Numbered from the stretch's first letter, positions 35,005 through 44,447 are shown. The stretch is DNA of 64,000 nucleotides from Alcanivorax sp. 24 (GCF_004360225.1 NZ_SNUA01000002.1:248001-312000); one strand, 5' to 3'. The notes: generated by a model from the sequence alone, not told the origin. A program made the numbers and translations.

Positions 35005-35613
35005 ATGTCCAATGCCCCCTTATCCACCTTCCTTAAAGATGGCACCAGCCAGGAACATGAGCGGCTCGACAAGCGCATCATGACGCTGGCGCCGTTCGCG
35101 GATCGCGAGCGCTATGCGCTGTTCGTGCGCACTCAGACCCGGCTGCAGAGAGTCGCCTCGCCACTCTATCAATCAGAACAGCTGGAGCAGTGGTTGCCCG
35201 GTCTCGCTGGCCGTGACCGGCTGACGGCGGCGTTGGCCGATTGTGAGGATCTGGGTGTCCCGCCGGAAGCGGTGGAAGAAGACCAGCGGGCCGCCCAAGG
35301 CGTCGGTGCCGGCGACGACTACGCCGCGCTTGGCTGGCTTTACACCGTGGAGGGTTCCAATCTGGGGGCGGCTTTCCTGCTTAAACATGCGAAAAGCGAG
35401 CTGGGGCTGTCCGAAACCTTCGGTGCCCGTCACCTGGCCGGCCATGGTGATGGGCGCGGCCTGCACTGGCGGCGGTTCAAGGAAGGCCTGGATGCGCTGA
35501 TGCTTTCCCACGATGAGCGGCAACGGGCACTGCAAGGCGCGCTCGATGCCTTTGCTTTTGCCCGTCAGGGCGTGGAAGCACTGCTGGCCACCGCCGAGGT
35601 GGACGCGCAGTGA
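35005..35613 (+). CDS. Biliverdin-producing heme oxygenase
   Basis: A 202-residue heme oxygenase of the bacterial HemO/BphO class. The proximal heme histidine is in SQEHERLDKRIM (His about 18), and the distal-helix block YTVEGSNLGAAFLLKHAKSE matches the family's ExGSxxG region. It opens heme to biliverdin, CO and iron in the cytosol, completing uptake by the neighbouring receptors and HmuTUV. ATG 35005 follows AGGACGAACG. Its stop lies within a few bases of exbB, so it leads the TonB-system operon. No convincing Fur box was found directly upstream. Confidence 0.92.
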   Translation: MSNAPLSTFLKDGTSQEHERLDKRIMTLAPFADRERYALFVRTQTRLQRVASPLYQSEQLEQWLPGLAGRDRLTAALADCEDLGVPPEAVEEDQRAAQGVGAGDDYAALGWLYTVEGSNLGAAFLLKHAKSELGLSETFGARHLAGHGDGRGLHWRRFKEGLDALMLSHDERQRALQGALDAFAFARQGVEALLATAEVDAQ

Positions 35614-35621
35614 AGGGGGCG

Positions 35622-36593
35622 ATGATGCACACCAGGGACATTGTCATCGCTGCCCTTTTCCTCTCCGCGCTGTTGGCGGGTGGACGGGTCCATGCGCAGG
35701 AGCAGCCGCGGCCGGAAAGCGGGGCTGAAACCGGGATCATGGAAGCGGCACTCACGGAAACCACCGACGGAGAGAGTCCGGGCGGAGAGGGCATGGATGA
35801 TGAGGCGCGGGTGGAGGAGCCCGCGGCGCAAGTTGGTGAAGGGCCGGTGTTACCCCATGATCTGTCGCCGTGGGGAATGTATCAGGCCGCCGATCCGATC
35901 GTTAAGGCGGTGATGATCAGCTTGCTGGTGGCGTCCCTGCTGACCTGGACGGTCTGGGTTTTCAAGCTGGCGCAGTTGTTTAGCGCGCGCCGTCGCGCCG
36001 GTCGTGTGCTGGCCGCCTTGGTCGAGGCGCCGGATTTCGCCGACGGTGCCCGCCATGCGGTTATCCGTAAAGGCGATGGCGCGACGCTGGTGCGTGCCGC
36101 CGAACACGAATTGGTGTTGTCCTCCGGTGGGCCGGTCACCGACGAAGGACTCAAGGAACGGGTGGCGGCGCGTCTGGACCGGGTCCAGGTAGCGGCTGGT
36201 TCTCACATGAACAAGGGCACCGGTGTTCTGGCGACCATTGGCGCGGTGGCTCCGTTTGTCGGTTTGTTCGGCACGGTATGGGGCATCATGAACAGCTTCA
36301 TCGGTATCGCCCGCACCCAGACCACCAATCTGGCGGTGGTGGCGCCGGGTATCGCCGAAGCTTTGCTGGCCACCGGCATCGGGCTGGTGGCGGCGATACC
36401 GGCGGTGATCATCTACAACCATTTCGCCCGCTCGATTAGCCGTTACCGTGCTTTGCTGGGGGATATCGCCACCGCCCTGATGACGTTGATCAGCCGGGAC
36501 CTGGACCGCCATCATCCTCGGGCCCGTGCCCTGGCGTCGGTGGACAAGGAGGCCGCGCCGGGTGTGGTGACGCTGCAGCGGAGCGGCGGCTGA
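35622..36593 (+). CDS. exbB: ExbB energiser subunit (MotA/TolQ/ExbB family)
   Basis: A 323-residue protein. A signal peptide (IVIAALFLSALLAGGRVHAQ) precedes a roughly 70-residue acidic periplasmic stretch. The first core helix follows (VMISLLVASLLTWTVWVFKL), then the conserved pair of helices with TIGAVAPFVGLFGTVWGIMN and IAEALLATGIGLVAAIPAVI. The N-terminal extension is typical of pseudomonad-type ExbB. The start at ATG 35622 uses AAGGGGG as ribosome-binding site. It forms the proton channel that powers TonB, and overlaps exbD by one base. Confidence 0.94.
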   Translation: MMHTRDIVIAALFLSALLAGGRVHAQEQPRPESGAETGIMEAALTETTDGESPGGEGMDDEARVEEPAAQVGEGPVLPHDLSPWGMYQAADPIVKAVMISLLVASLLTWTVWVFKLAQLFSARRRAGRVLAALVEAPDFADGARHAVIRKGDGATLVRAAEHELVLSSGGPVTDEGLKERVAARLDRVQVAAGSHMNKGTGVLATIGAVAPFVGLFGTVWGIMNSFIGIARTQTTNLAVVAPGIAEALLATGIGLVAAIPAVIIYNHFARSISRYRALLGDIATALMTLISRDLDRHHPRARALASVDKEAAPGVVTLQRSGG

Positions 36594-37027
36594 TGGCGTT
36601 CAAACTACAGGGCGATGACGCTTCCGAGCTGCCGGACAACCACGATATCAACGTCACGCCGTTCATCGATGTGATGCTGGTGCTATTGATCATCTTCATG
36701 GTGGCGGCGCCGCTCGCCACGGTCAGCGTGCCGGTGGATTTGCCGGCGGCGGTGGCCGAGCCGCGCCCGGAGGAGCCGAAGCCGCTATACCTCAGTGTGC
36801 AATCCGATCTGACCCTGACGCTGGGGCAGGATCAGGTGGTGACGCTGGATACGCTGGTTCCGGCCTTGCGCGATGCCTTGCCGGATCAGGAGCAGCGCAT
36901 TCTGCTGCGCGCCGACAAGAGCGTGCCCTATGGTGAATTGATGAGGGTGATGAACCGGCTCAGTGAAGCCGGATACCTGAAAATCGCCCTGATCGGCGCG
37001 GACAAACCCGCGGATTCTACCCCATGA
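36593..37027 (+). CDS. exbD: ExbD energiser subunit
   Basis: A 144-residue protein with one N-terminal membrane helix containing the proton-carrying aspartate (NVTPFIDVMLVLLIIFMVAAPL). A periplasmic domain follows, with DQEQRILLRADKSVPYGELM. This is the standard ExbD layout and length. Its ATG overlaps the exbB stop and its end overlaps the tonB ATG by four bases, so the trio is tightly coupled. Confidence 0.95.
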   Translation: MAFKLQGDDASELPDNHDINVTPFIDVMLVLLIIFMVAAPLATVSVPVDLPAAVAEPRPEEPKPLYLSVQSDLTLTLGQDQVVTLDTLVPALRDALPDQEQRILLRADKSVPYGELMRVMNRLSEAGYLKIALIGADKPADSTP

Positions 37028-37848
37028 CGTTGTTGGCGGGACCCGTTGCGAACGCCTCCACGCGGCAATGGCCGGCGTGGGGGGGGGCGATGCTGGTGGC
37101 GGCGCTGGCGCATGGGCTGGCGGTGTGGCTGTGGCTGTGGCATCCCCGTCAGGAGGTGCCGGTACTGCCGGCAGCGGCACCTCAGGTGGTGGAAGTGACC
37201 TTGATCGCGGCTCCAGAGTCGCCGGAGGCGTTGCCGCCAGGTCCGAAGCAGGTGGAGGCGGCACCCTCGGAACCGGAACCGGTGGTGGAGCCGGAACCGG
37301 AGCCCGAACCCGAGCCGCCGCCACCGGTGCCGAAGGTCAAAGCGGAAGTGGCGTTGCGGGAGAAACCCGAACCGCCGAAGGAGAAACCGGAACCGAAACC
37401 GGAAAAGAAACAGACTCAGCCGGAGCGAAAGGTCTCGCAGCAGTCATCCGAGCAGGCCGCGCCGCAAACCTCGGCCCCGGTGGCGGTGCCTGACGCGCAA
37501 CCTGGTGAGGTGGCGGGGGCGCCGTCCATTGGCGCGCCGAGCCAGAGCGAAATCAACGCTCGCCAGCGCTGGCAGAGCCTGCTGCAGGCTCATCTGGATC
37601 GGCGCAAACGGTATCCAAGGCAAGCGCGAATGCGCCAGCAGCAGGGCGTGCCCTGGGTGTCGTTCATCATGAACCGGGAGGGCAAGGTGCTGAGCGTGTC
37701 GCTGGCCCGCTCCAGTGGCGTGGATTCTCTGGATAAGGAGACTCTTGCTCTGGTGCATCGTGCCGAGCCTTTGCCGACACCACCAGCGGAGGTGCAAGGG
37801 GACAAGCTCACACTGACGGTGCCGGTGGAGTTCTTCATGGATCGCTGA
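37024..37848 (+). CDS. tonB: TonB energy-transducing protein
   Basis: A 274-residue TonB. An N-terminal membrane anchor (MLVAALAHGLAVWLWLW) precedes a periplasmic Pro-Glu/Pro-Lys-rich spacer (about 80-145, with EPEPEPEPEPPPPVPK). The C-terminal domain (about 185-274) has LDRRKRYPRQARMRQQQG and ends VPVEFFMDR. It transfers energy to the four receptors in the island. The position within the heme cluster suggests a dedicated rather than housekeeping TonB. Confidence 0.94.
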   Translation: MTLLAGPVANASTRQWPAWGGAMLVAALAHGLAVWLWLWHPRQEVPVLPAAAPQVVEVTLIAAPESPEALPPGPKQVEAAPSEPEPVVEPEPEPEPEPPPPVPKVKAEVALREKPEPPKEKPEPKPEKKQTQPERKVSQQSSEQAAPQTSAPVAVPDAQPGEVAGAPSIGAPSQSEINARQRWQSLLQAHLDRRKRYPRQARMRQQQGVPWVSFIMNREGKVLSVSLARSSGVDSLDKETLALVHRAEPLPTPPAEVQGDKLTLTVPVEFFMDR

Positions 37849-37874
37849 TGGCGGGTATTGGTCTCTCGGTTTTT

Positions 37875-37893
37875 AATATTGAGAATTGTTATC
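37875..37893. promoter_or_regulatory. Fur box before hmuT
   Basis: AATATTGAGAATTGTTATC matches about 14 of 19 Fur consensus positions, with the right half nearly perfect. It lies 81 bases before the hmuT start and shows that hmuTUV can be transcribed separately from exbB-exbD-tonB. Confidence 0.75.
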
Positions 37894-37973
37894 ATTCATT
37901 GGGGCGGGCTGTTGGGGCCGCGCCCCCTGGTTCGTCTTACTTCAGGGATGCCGATCAACGGATAGGTGAAGAC

Positions 37974-38822
37974 ATGATGAGAAACGTTTTCTTGGGGCTG
38001 GCGCTGTGTGCGACGTGCTGGGCCCATGCCGGAGAACCGCGGCAGGATACGGCGGCGGCGCAGAGAGTGGTGGCGGCGGGTGGGGAAATCACCGAAATCG
38101 TCTATGCGCTGGAGGCCGGGGACCGGCTGGTGGGGGTGGACACCACCAGCAACTACCCCGCCGAGGCCGCCGCCCTGCCAAAAGTCGGTTACGTTCGCGC
38201 CTTGCCGGTGGAAGGCATCATGAGCTTGCGGCCGGATGTGATTCTGCTGGCCGGCGAGGCAGGTCCGCCGCAGGCGGTCTCTCAGTTGCAAGGGCTGGCC
38301 CGGGTGGAACCGATCGATTCGCGATGGAGCCGGGCGGGGCTGTTCGCCCGCATTGAACGGATCGGTGACGTGTTGGGGCACACCGACCGGGCCAGGTCTC
38401 TGAAGCAGTCGCTGCAACAGCGTTTTGATCAGGTGGATCAGAGGCTGCCGCTGGCGGCGCCGCCGCGTACCCTGTTTCTCCTGTCCGCCGGCCGGCGTGG
38501 CACCCAGATCGCCGGGGCGGAAACCCAGGCGCAAGCGCTGCTGGATGACCTCGGCCTGCCCAATGCCGCCGACGGCACGGGTTTTAAACCGGTCAGCGCG
38601 GAGGCACTGGTCGCTCTGGATCCGGAGCTGATCATCGTCGCCGAAACCGTGCCGGGCAGTTTCCACCGGCAGGACTGGCCGCTGCTGGAGCAAACCCGGG
38701 CGGCGCGATCCGGCCGTATTCTGGTGGCCGACGCCATGTTGCTGCTGGGTTTCGGTCCGCGCATGCCGGAAGCGTTGAACCAGGTGTTGGATGTGGCGCA
38801 GGGCCAGGGCGACGGGCAGTGA
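37974..38822 (+). CDS. hmuT: Heme ABC transporter substrate-binding protein HmuT
   Basis: A 282-residue class III binding protein. The signal peptide is FLGLALCATCWAHAGEP. The HmuT/PhuT-type blocks RVVAAGGEITEIVYALEAGD, GVDTTSNYPAEAAALPKVGY and GTGFKPVSAEALVALDPELI follow. The tyrosine of VGYVRAL matches the heme-ligand position of ShuT/PhuT. The start is ATGATG at 37974 after GGTGAAG. It receives heme from the outer-membrane receptors and passes it to HmuU. Its stop overlaps the hmuU start. Confidence 0.92.
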   Translation: MMRNVFLGLALCATCWAHAGEPRQDTAAAQRVVAAGGEITEIVYALEAGDRLVGVDTTSNYPAEAAALPKVGYVRALPVEGIMSLRPDVILLAGEAGPPQAVSQLQGLARVEPIDSRWSRAGLFARIERIGDVLGHTDRARSLKQSLQQRFDQVDQRLPLAAPPRTLFLLSAGRRGTQIAGAETQAQALLDDLGLPNAADGTGFKPVSAEALVALDPELIIVAETVPGSFHRQDWPLLEQTRAARSGRILVADAMLLLGFGPRMPEALNQVLDVAQGQGDGQ

Positions 38823-39850
38823 TGAGCCCGGACCCCCGGCGCTGGCCGGTGGCGCCGACGTTGACCGGCCTGGCACTGCTGCTGTTGATCGGTATGGTGC
38901 TGGCGATGTTGAGCGGGCCGATGACGGTGTCCGTGGCGCAACTGTGGCAAGGGCTGTGGTCCTCCTCCTCGGAGCCGGGCTATCTGGTGATACGCGATTT
39001 GCGTCTACCGCGTATTGTCATGGGCGCGTTGGTCGGGGGCGCGTTGGCGTCCACCGGCGCGGTGCTTCAGGGCCTGTTTCGTAATCCGCTGGCGGATCCC
39101 GGTTTGATCGGCATCTCCGCCGGAGCCGCCCTTGGCGCGGTAGCGGTGATCGTGCTCGGCGCCAACTTGGCGGCCGCCTGGGAGATCCGCCTGCCGACTC
39201 AGTCGATTCCGGTCGCCGCCTTTCTGGGGGCGCTGGTCACTACCATGCTGATCTGGAGAGTGGCCAGCCGTGGCGGCGTCACCCAGGTGTCGATGCTGTT
39301 GCTGGCGGGCATCGCCATAGGTGCCATTGCCATGGCGCTGACCGGTCTGCTCACGTTCATGGCGGACGATCACCAACTGCGTACCCTGACGTTCTGGAGC
39401 ATGGGTTCCCTGGCGCACAGCCGCTGGCAGGACGTGGCACTGGCGGCGCCCTGGCTACTGTCGGGTATCGTGCTGCTGCCGCTGCTGGCACGGCCGTTGA
39501 ACGCACTGATTCTGGGGGAGGAGGCCGCCGTTCATCTGGGTTTTTCGGTGCCCTGGGTGAAGCGGGGGGCGATCCTGTTGAGCGCCGTGTCGGTGGGCGC
39601 GGCGGTGGCCGCCGCCGGACAGATCAGTTTTGTCGGCCTGATGGCGCCGCATCTGGTGCGCTTGCTGTTGGGCGTGGACCACCGCTGGCTGATTCCCGGC
39701 TCCGCCGCCATGGGCGCATTGCTGATGGTGTTCGCCGATGTGCTGGCGCGCCTCCTGGTGGTGCCGGCGGAACTTCCCATCGGCCTGGTGATGGCGTTGC
39801 TCGGCGGCCCGTTCTTCCTGTTTTTGTTGTTGCGGCAGAGGCCGTTGTGA
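38822..39850 (+). CDS. hmuU: Heme ABC transporter permease HmuU (FecCD family)
   Basis: A 342-residue permease with about ten membrane helices. The FecCD signatures LRLPRIVMGALVGGALASTG and FRNPLADPGLIGISAGAALG are present, and the closing GQISFVGLMAPHLVRLLLG block is intact. It forms the inner-membrane heme channel as a dimer with HmuV. ATG 38822 is preferred over the GTG three bases earlier. It is coupled to hmuT by a one-base overlap. Confidence 0.94.
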   Translation: MSPDPRRWPVAPTLTGLALLLLIGMVLAMLSGPMTVSVAQLWQGLWSSSSEPGYLVIRDLRLPRIVMGALVGGALASTGAVLQGLFRNPLADPGLIGISAGAALGAVAVIVLGANLAAAWEIRLPTQSIPVAAFLGALVTTMLIWRVASRGGVTQVSMLLLAGIAIGAIAMALTGLLTFMADDHQLRTLTFWSMGSLAHSRWQDVALAAPWLLSGIVLLPLLARPLNALILGEEAAVHLGFSVPWVKRGAILLSAVSVGAAVAAAGQISFVGLMAPHLVRLLLGVDHRWLIPGSAAMGALLMVFADVLARLLVVPAELPIGLVMALLGGPFFLFLLLRQRPL

Positions 39851-39860
39851 GGGGAGGGCA

Positions 39861-40685
39861 ATGAACGAACCCTTGTTGCGGATCCATAATTTATCCGTGC
39901 ATGCGGCGGGGCGGGCGCTGTTGCGTGAAGTCAATTTCAGCGCGCGGGCCGGTGAGTGCGTGGCCTTGCTCGGGCCCAATGGCGCTGGCAAATCAACATT
40001 GCTGCGCGCGTTGTCCGGTGTCGCGCCAGTGGCCCGCGATACAGTGTGGTTGCGAGGCCGGTCGTTGGAAAACTGGTCCGCCGGGGAACTGGCGCGATTC
40101 CGCGCGGTGATGTCGCAGCAGTCTTCGGTGGCGTTTCCAATTCGCGCTGATGAAGTGGTGGCTTTGGGATTGCCCGGTCGCCGGGCCGGCAACCTCCACG
40201 ATCCGCTGGTGGGCGAGTTGTTGGAGTGGCTGGAAGTGGCCCCCTTGCGAGCGCGTGCCTACCCGTCACTGTCCGGTGGCGAACAGCAGCGGGTGCAACT
40301 GGCGCGAGTTCTGGCCCAGATCTGGGATGCCGAGGGGCCGCGATTGTTGTTGTTGGATGAGAGCACCTCGGCGCTGGACCCGGCCCAACAATATCTGACC
40401 GTGGAGAAGCTCTCCGCGCTGGCCGCCGGCGGCGACTGCCTGGTGGTTCTGGTTTGTCATGACCTGGCCCTGGCGGGCGCTTTCGCGTCCCGGGTACTGA
40501 TGTTGCAGGATGGCGTCCTGGTGGCGGACGGCACGCCGGACAAGGTGCTTTCGCCGCGGCGGTTGGCCGAGGTTTATGGACTGGACAGTTGCCGCGTTGA
40601 CCTGGATACCGGTACCTCCCTGCACATTCATGGTGCGCTGCGGCGCGCTCCACGGCCGCCGGGACGGTCGCCGGGAACGCGGTGA
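39861..40685 (+). CDS. hmuV: Heme ABC transporter ATP-binding protein HmuV
   Basis: A 274-residue ATPase with Walker A GPNGAGKST (38-46), the signature LSGGEQQRVQLARVLAQ, Walker B LLLLDESTSALD and the switch histidine in VLVCHDLALA. The LARVLAQIWD insert after the signature is typical of HmuV. The C-terminus is extended by a basic Pro-Arg tail. It follows hmuU by 10 bases and completes the importer. Confidence 0.94.
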   Translation: MNEPLLRIHNLSVHAAGRALLREVNFSARAGECVALLGPNGAGKSTLLRALSGVAPVARDTVWLRGRSLENWSAGELARFRAVMSQQSSVAFPIRADEVVALGLPGRRAGNLHDPLVGELLEWLEVAPLRARAYPSLSGGEQQRVQLARVLAQIWDAEGPRLLLLDESTSALDPAQQYLTVEKLSALAAGGDCLVVLVCHDLALAGAFASRVLMLQDGVLVADGTPDKVLSPRRLAEVYGLDSCRVDLDTGTSLHIHGALRRAPRPPGRSPGTR

Positions 40686-40722
40686 GCGGCTTTTCCTTAA
40701 TTGCTATGCATTCCTGTTTGCA

Positions 40723-40745
40723 AATGAATCTCGATTGCGTTCATT
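40723..40745. promoter_or_regulatory. Metal-regulator palindrome before sitA
   Basis: AATGAA (40723-40728) and TTCATT (40740-40745) form inverted arms within TGCAAATGAATCTCG...GTTCATTATA, 52 bases before sitA. It resembles Fur/Mur sites but fits the 19-mer consensus poorly (about 10 of 19). Fur, Mur or MntR control is possible. Confidence 0.45.
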
Positions 40746-40796
40746 ATAGGGGGACGATCCGGGCGGCCCCGGTTTGGGGCATTGGAGGAGTGAGTG

Positions 40797-41705
40797 ATGC
40801 TTGGGAAGGCGATTCCACCGGTCTTGGTTCACGTGGCCGGCGCGGCGCTGATCATGCTGTCGTTGGTGACGCCAGCGCTGGCCGGGGACAGGTTCAAGGT
40901 GGTCACCACCTTCACTGTGATCGCCGACATCGCCCGCAATGTGGCAGGAGAGGCCGCCACGGTGGAGTCCATCGTCAAACCGGGAGCGGAGATTCACAAC
41001 TATCAGCCCACGCCTGGTGATATCAAACGTGCCCAGGGGGCACATCTGATTCTCTGGAACGGTTTGAATCTGGAGTCGTGGTTCGAACGTTTCTTCCGCC
41101 ATTTGCGGGATGTGCCCGGCGTGGTGGTGTCGGACGGGATCACGCGGCTGGGTATCGGTGAGGGCCCCTACAGCGGTAAACCCAATCCCCATGCCTGGAT
41201 GTCCCCTGACTCGGCACTGATTTACGTGGATAACATCCGTGATGCGCTGGTGCGTTACGACCCGGATCATGCGGACGTCTACCGGCGCAACGCCGAGCAA
41301 TACAAAGCCCGTATCCGGGCGCTGGTCGAACCGATTCGGGAGCAACTGGCGGCGGTGCCGGAGGCCCGGCGCTGGCTGGTTACCAGCGAGGGCGCGTTCT
41401 CTTATCTGGCCCGTGACTTTGGCCTGAAGGAGCTGTATCTGTGGCCGATCAACGCGGACCAGCAGGGCACGCCCCAGCAGGTCCGCAAGGTGATTGATAC
41501 GGTCAGGACGGAAAATATCCCGGTGGTGTTTTCCGAAAGCACCGTATCCGCCTCGCCGGCTCGTCAGGTGGCGCGGGAAACCGGCGCGGCCTATGGCGGC
41601 GTGCTCTATGTGGACTCCCTCAGCGGCCCGGACGGTCCGGTGCCCTCTTATCTGGATCTGCTGCGGGTCACCGCCGCCACCATCGCCAAAGGGCTGACTC
41701 AATGA
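40797..41705 (+). CDS. sitA: SitA/YfeA-type Mn/Fe-binding ABC substrate-binding protein
   Basis: A 302-residue cluster A-I binding protein. The signal peptide ends LVTPALA. The metal ligands expected from PsaA/SitA are present as His67 (AEIHNYQP), His132 (NPHAWMSP), Glu198 (TSEGAFSYL) and Asp273 (YVDSLSG). The glutamate, together with the absence of a His-rich loop, favours Mn/Fe over Zn. The closing [16 protein letters not shown] is typical of YfeA. ATG 40797 follows GGAGGAG. It heads sitABCD; all four genes overlap by four bases. Confidence 0.93.
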   Translation: MLGKAIPPVLVHVAGAALIMLSLVTPALAGDRFKVVTTFTVIADIARNVAGEAATVESIVKPGAEIHNYQPTPGDIKRAQGAHLILWNGLNLESWFERFFRHLRDVPGVVVSDGITRLGIGEGPYSGKPNPHAWMSPDSALIYVDNIRDALVRYDPDHADVYRRNAEQYKARIRALVEPIREQLAAVPEARRWLVTSEGAFSYLARDFGLKELYLWPINADQQGTPQQVRKVIDTVRTENIPVVFSESTVSASPARQVARETGAAYGGVLYVDSLSGPDGPVPSYLDLLRVTAATIAKGLTQ

Positions 41706-42601
41706 ACGCCGTTGCCGCCAGCCTTGCCGAATGCATTGCCCACCAGCATGGCGAGGGGATTGCCGTACAGCATGCCACCGTCACTTACCGCAATGGCCAT
41801 ACCGCGCTGCGTGATGCCAGTTTCCGTATCCCGCGTGGCACCATCGCGGCGCTGGTCGGCGTCAATGGTTCGGGAAAGTCCACGCTGTTCAAATCGATCA
41901 TGGGTTTCGTGCGTTTGGCCCGGGGCGACATCCGTGTGCTCGGCATGCCGATCCGGCAGGCTCTGCGGCGCAATCTGGTGGCCTATGTGCCGCAGGCGGA
42001 AGAGGTGGACTGGAATTTTCCGGTGCTGGTGGAAGATGTGGTGATGATGGGGCGGTACGGACATATGGGGCTGCTGCGCCGGGCCCGCGCCGCCGACCAC
42101 CAGGCGGTGGAGACAGCGCTGGCGCGGGTGAATATGGCCGACTTCCGCCAACGGCAGATCGGCGAGCTGTCCGGGGGGCAGAAAAAACGGGTGTTCCTCG
42201 CCCGCGCGCTGGCCCAGGACGGCCAGGTGATTTTGCTCGACGAGCCCTTCACCGGTGTCGACGTGAAAACCGAGGAGCAAATCATGGCGTTGCTGCGGGA
42301 ACTGCGCGAGGAAGGCCGGGTGATGTTGGTCTCCACGCATAATCTCGGCAGCGTGCCGGAGTTCTGTGATCGCACCGTTTTGATCAAGCGTACTGTTCTC
42401 GCCCACGGCCCTACCAGCGAAGTGTTTACCCAGCACAATCTGGAGCAGGCGTTTGGAGGTGTGCTGCGGCACTTCGTTGTCAATGAGGCGGGCAGCGGCG
42501 TGCCGGTTCCCATTGGTGTCTTCAGCGACGATGAACGGCCGCTGATTCTCAGGGACGGCCGGGCCTCGGCCCGTGCGACAGGGAATGGCGATAACGTATG
42601 A
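41702..42601 (+). CDS. sitB: SitB/YfeB ATP-binding protein
   Basis: A 299-residue ATPase with Walker [10 protein letters not shown] (about 58-66), signature [17 protein letters not shown], Walker [13 protein letters not shown] and the switch histidine in [30 protein letters not shown] is the Q-loop block of Mn/Zn/Fe importers. The C-terminal 50 residues extend beyond the fold. It starts in an ATGA overlap with sitA. Confidence 0.94.
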   Translation: MNAVAASLAECIAHQHGEGIAVQHATVTYRNGHTALRDASFRIPRGTIAALVGVNGSGKSTLFKSIMGFVRLARGDIRVLGMPIRQALRRNLVAYVPQAEEVDWNFPVLVEDVVMMGRYGHMGLLRRARAADHQAVETALARVNMADFRQRQIGELSGGQKKRVFLARALAQDGQVILLDEPFTGVDVKTEEQIMALLRELREEGRVMLVSTHNLGSVPEFCDRTVLIKRTVLAHGPTSEVFTQHNLEQAFGGVLRHFVVNEAGSGVPVPIGVFSDDERPLILRDGRASARATGNGDNV

Positions 42602-43458
42602 GTGCCTTGCTGCTGGAACCGTTCGGCTATCACTACATGGTCAACGCCATGTGGGTATCCGCTCTGGTCGGCGGCGTCTGCGCGTTTCTGTCCTGTTTCC
42701 TGATGCTCAAAGGCTGGTCACTGATCGGTGACGCGCTGTCGCATTCCATCGTACCTGGCGTGGCCGGGGCCTATCTGTTTGGGTTGCCGATCTTTATAGG
42801 CGCTTTCTTTTCCGGTGGTTTGGCGGCGGCGGCCATGCTGTTTCTCAACCAACGCACCAAACTGCGGGAGGATGCGGTGATCGGCCTGATCTTTTCCGCG
42901 TTCTTCGGGTTGGGCCTGTTCATGGTTTCCCTGTCGCCCACTTCGGTGAATATTCAGACCATCGTGCTGGGCAACATTCTCGCCATCACGCCAGTGGATA
43001 CCCTGCAACTGGCGCTGATCGGGCTGGTCTCCCTGGCCGTGCTGTTGATCAAATGGAAGGACCTGATGGTGACTTTCTTCGACGAGAGTCACGCGCGCTC
43101 CATCGGCCTGAACCCGGCCCGGCTCAAGATCCTGTTCTTCACCCTGCTGTCGGCATCGACGGTGGCGGCGCTGCAGACCGTGGGCGCGTTCCTGGTGATC
43201 TGCATGGTGGTAACGCCCGGCGCCACGGCTTATTTGCTCACCGATCGCTTTCCCCGATTGTTGATGATCGCGGTGGCAATTGGGTCGCTCACCAGCCTGA
43301 CCGGCGCCTACATCAGCTATTTTCTCGACGGCGCCACCGGCGGTGTGATCGTGGTGCTGCAAACGCTGATCTTTCTGCTGGTGTTTATGTTGGCTCCGAA
43401 ACACGGTTTGCTGGCCGCGCGCAAAAGGGCGGCACGGGCCTGCGCGGAGCCGATATGA
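42598..43458 (+). CDS. sitC: SitC/YfeC permease (ABC-3 family)
   Basis: A 286-residue ABC-3 permease with about eight helices. Conserved blocks are [20 protein letters not shown] and [20 protein letters not shown]. The family is specific for Mn, Zn or Fe import. The ATG overlaps sitB by four bases. It is a clear paralogue of SitD and the two form the channel as a heterodimer. Confidence 0.93.
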   Translation: MSALLLEPFGYHYMVNAMWVSALVGGVCAFLSCFLMLKGWSLIGDALSHSIVPGVAGAYLFGLPIFIGAFFSGGLAAAAMLFLNQRTKLREDAVIGLIFSAFFGLGLFMVSLSPTSVNIQTIVLGNILAITPVDTLQLALIGLVSLAVLLIKWKDLMVTFFDESHARSIGLNPARLKILFFTLLSASTVAALQTVGAFLVICMVVTPGATAYLLTDRFPRLLMIAVAIGSLTSLTGAYISYFLDGATGGVIVVLQTLIFLLVFMLAPKHGLLAARKRAARACAEPI

Positions 43459-44375
43459 CGTTGATCGATACGCTGTTGGCGCCGTTTCAGTTCGATTTCA
43501 TGATCAACGCCTTGATCATCGCCATGCTGGTGGCGATACCCATGGCGCTGCTGTCCTGTTTTCTGGTGCTCAAGGGTTGGTCACTGATGGGCGACGCCAT
43601 GTCCCATGCGGTGTTTCCCGGGGTGGTGGTGTCCTATCTGATCGGTATTCCTTACGCGGTGGGCGCCTTCATCGCCGGCATGTTGTGTGCCGTGGCCACC
43701 GGCTTTCTCGACCATCACAGCCGGGTCAAACAGGACACGGTGATGGGCGTGGTGTTCGCCGGCATGTTCGGGCTGGGTCTGGTGCTGTATGTGAAGATCC
43801 AGTCGGAAGTCCATCTCGATCATATTCTGTTCGGCGACCTGCTGGGGGCCGCCGGCCCGGACCTGCTTGCCGCGGCACTGATCGCGCTGATCACCACCGG
43901 TGTGATCGGGTTGAAATGGAAGGATCTTTTACTGCACGCCTTTGATCCGGCCCAGGCCCGGGCGGTGGGATTGAAAACCGGCTGGCTGCATTACGGGCTG
44001 CTGGCGCTGATCTCGATGACCATCGTCGGGGCGCTGCAGGCGGTGGGGGTGATTCTCGCCATCGCGCTGCTGATCGCGCCCGGCGCCATCGTTTTCCTGC
44101 TGACACGCACTTTCAGCGCGATGTTGCTGCTGTCGGTGCTGGTGGCGGTATTCGGTGCTTTCAGTGGTGTTTACCTGTCTTTTTTTATCGACAGCGCGCC
44201 GGCGCCGACCATTGTGCTGATCCTGTCGGCACTGTTCGTGATCGCTTTCGTGCACGCCGGCCGCAGGACCCGGCGCCGGCAATCGTCGGAGTGGACCGGG
44301 GCACGGACCAGGGAGGCGCGCCGCCGGGAAGCGGCGGAGTGTTGTCCGTTGATTCAGAATCGACAGGGTTCCTGA
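43455..44375 (+). CDS. sitD: SitD/YfeD permease (ABC-3 family)
   Basis: A 306-residue ABC-3 permease. The start at ATG 43455 ([16 protein letters not shown]) overlaps sitC by four bases; the much longer open frame upstream is out-of-frame sitC sequence. The core has SCFLVLKGWSLMGDAMSHAV and ISMTIVGALQAVGVILAIAL. An Arg-rich cytoplasmic tail of about 40 residues follows the last helix. It completes the four-gene importer. Confidence 0.92.
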   Translation: MTLIDTLLAPFQFDFMINALIIAMLVAIPMALLSCFLVLKGWSLMGDAMSHAVFPGVVVSYLIGIPYAVGAFIAGMLCAVATGFLDHHSRVKQDTVMGVVFAGMFGLGLVLYVKIQSEVHLDHILFGDLLGAAGPDLLAAALIALITTGVIGLKWKDLLLHAFDPAQARAVGLKTGWLHYGLLALISMTIVGALQAVGVILAIALLIAPGAIVFLLTRTFSAMLLLSVLVAVFGAFSGVYLSFFIDSAPAPTIVLILSALFVIAFVHAGRRTRRRQSSEWTGARTREARRREAAECCPLIQNRQGS

Positions 44376-44428
44376 GCGCTTCTATTGAAGATTCTGGCGG
44401 CGGGGCAGGATTGATCGGCTGCTTGTTT

Positions 44429-44447
44429 GTTAATGAGAATTGATATC
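44429..44447. promoter_or_regulatory. Fur box before fecI of module 3
   Basis: GTTAATGAGAATTGATATC matches about 14 of 19 Fur consensus positions. Its first 14 bases are identical to the box before fecI of module 2. It lies 43 bases before the chosen fecI start. Confidence 0.78.

Noticed and set aside
43053-43454. N-terminal extension of SitD
   Set aside because: This is sitC read out of frame. ATG 43455 gives a normal ABC-3 N-terminus with the same four-base overlap seen throughout the operon.
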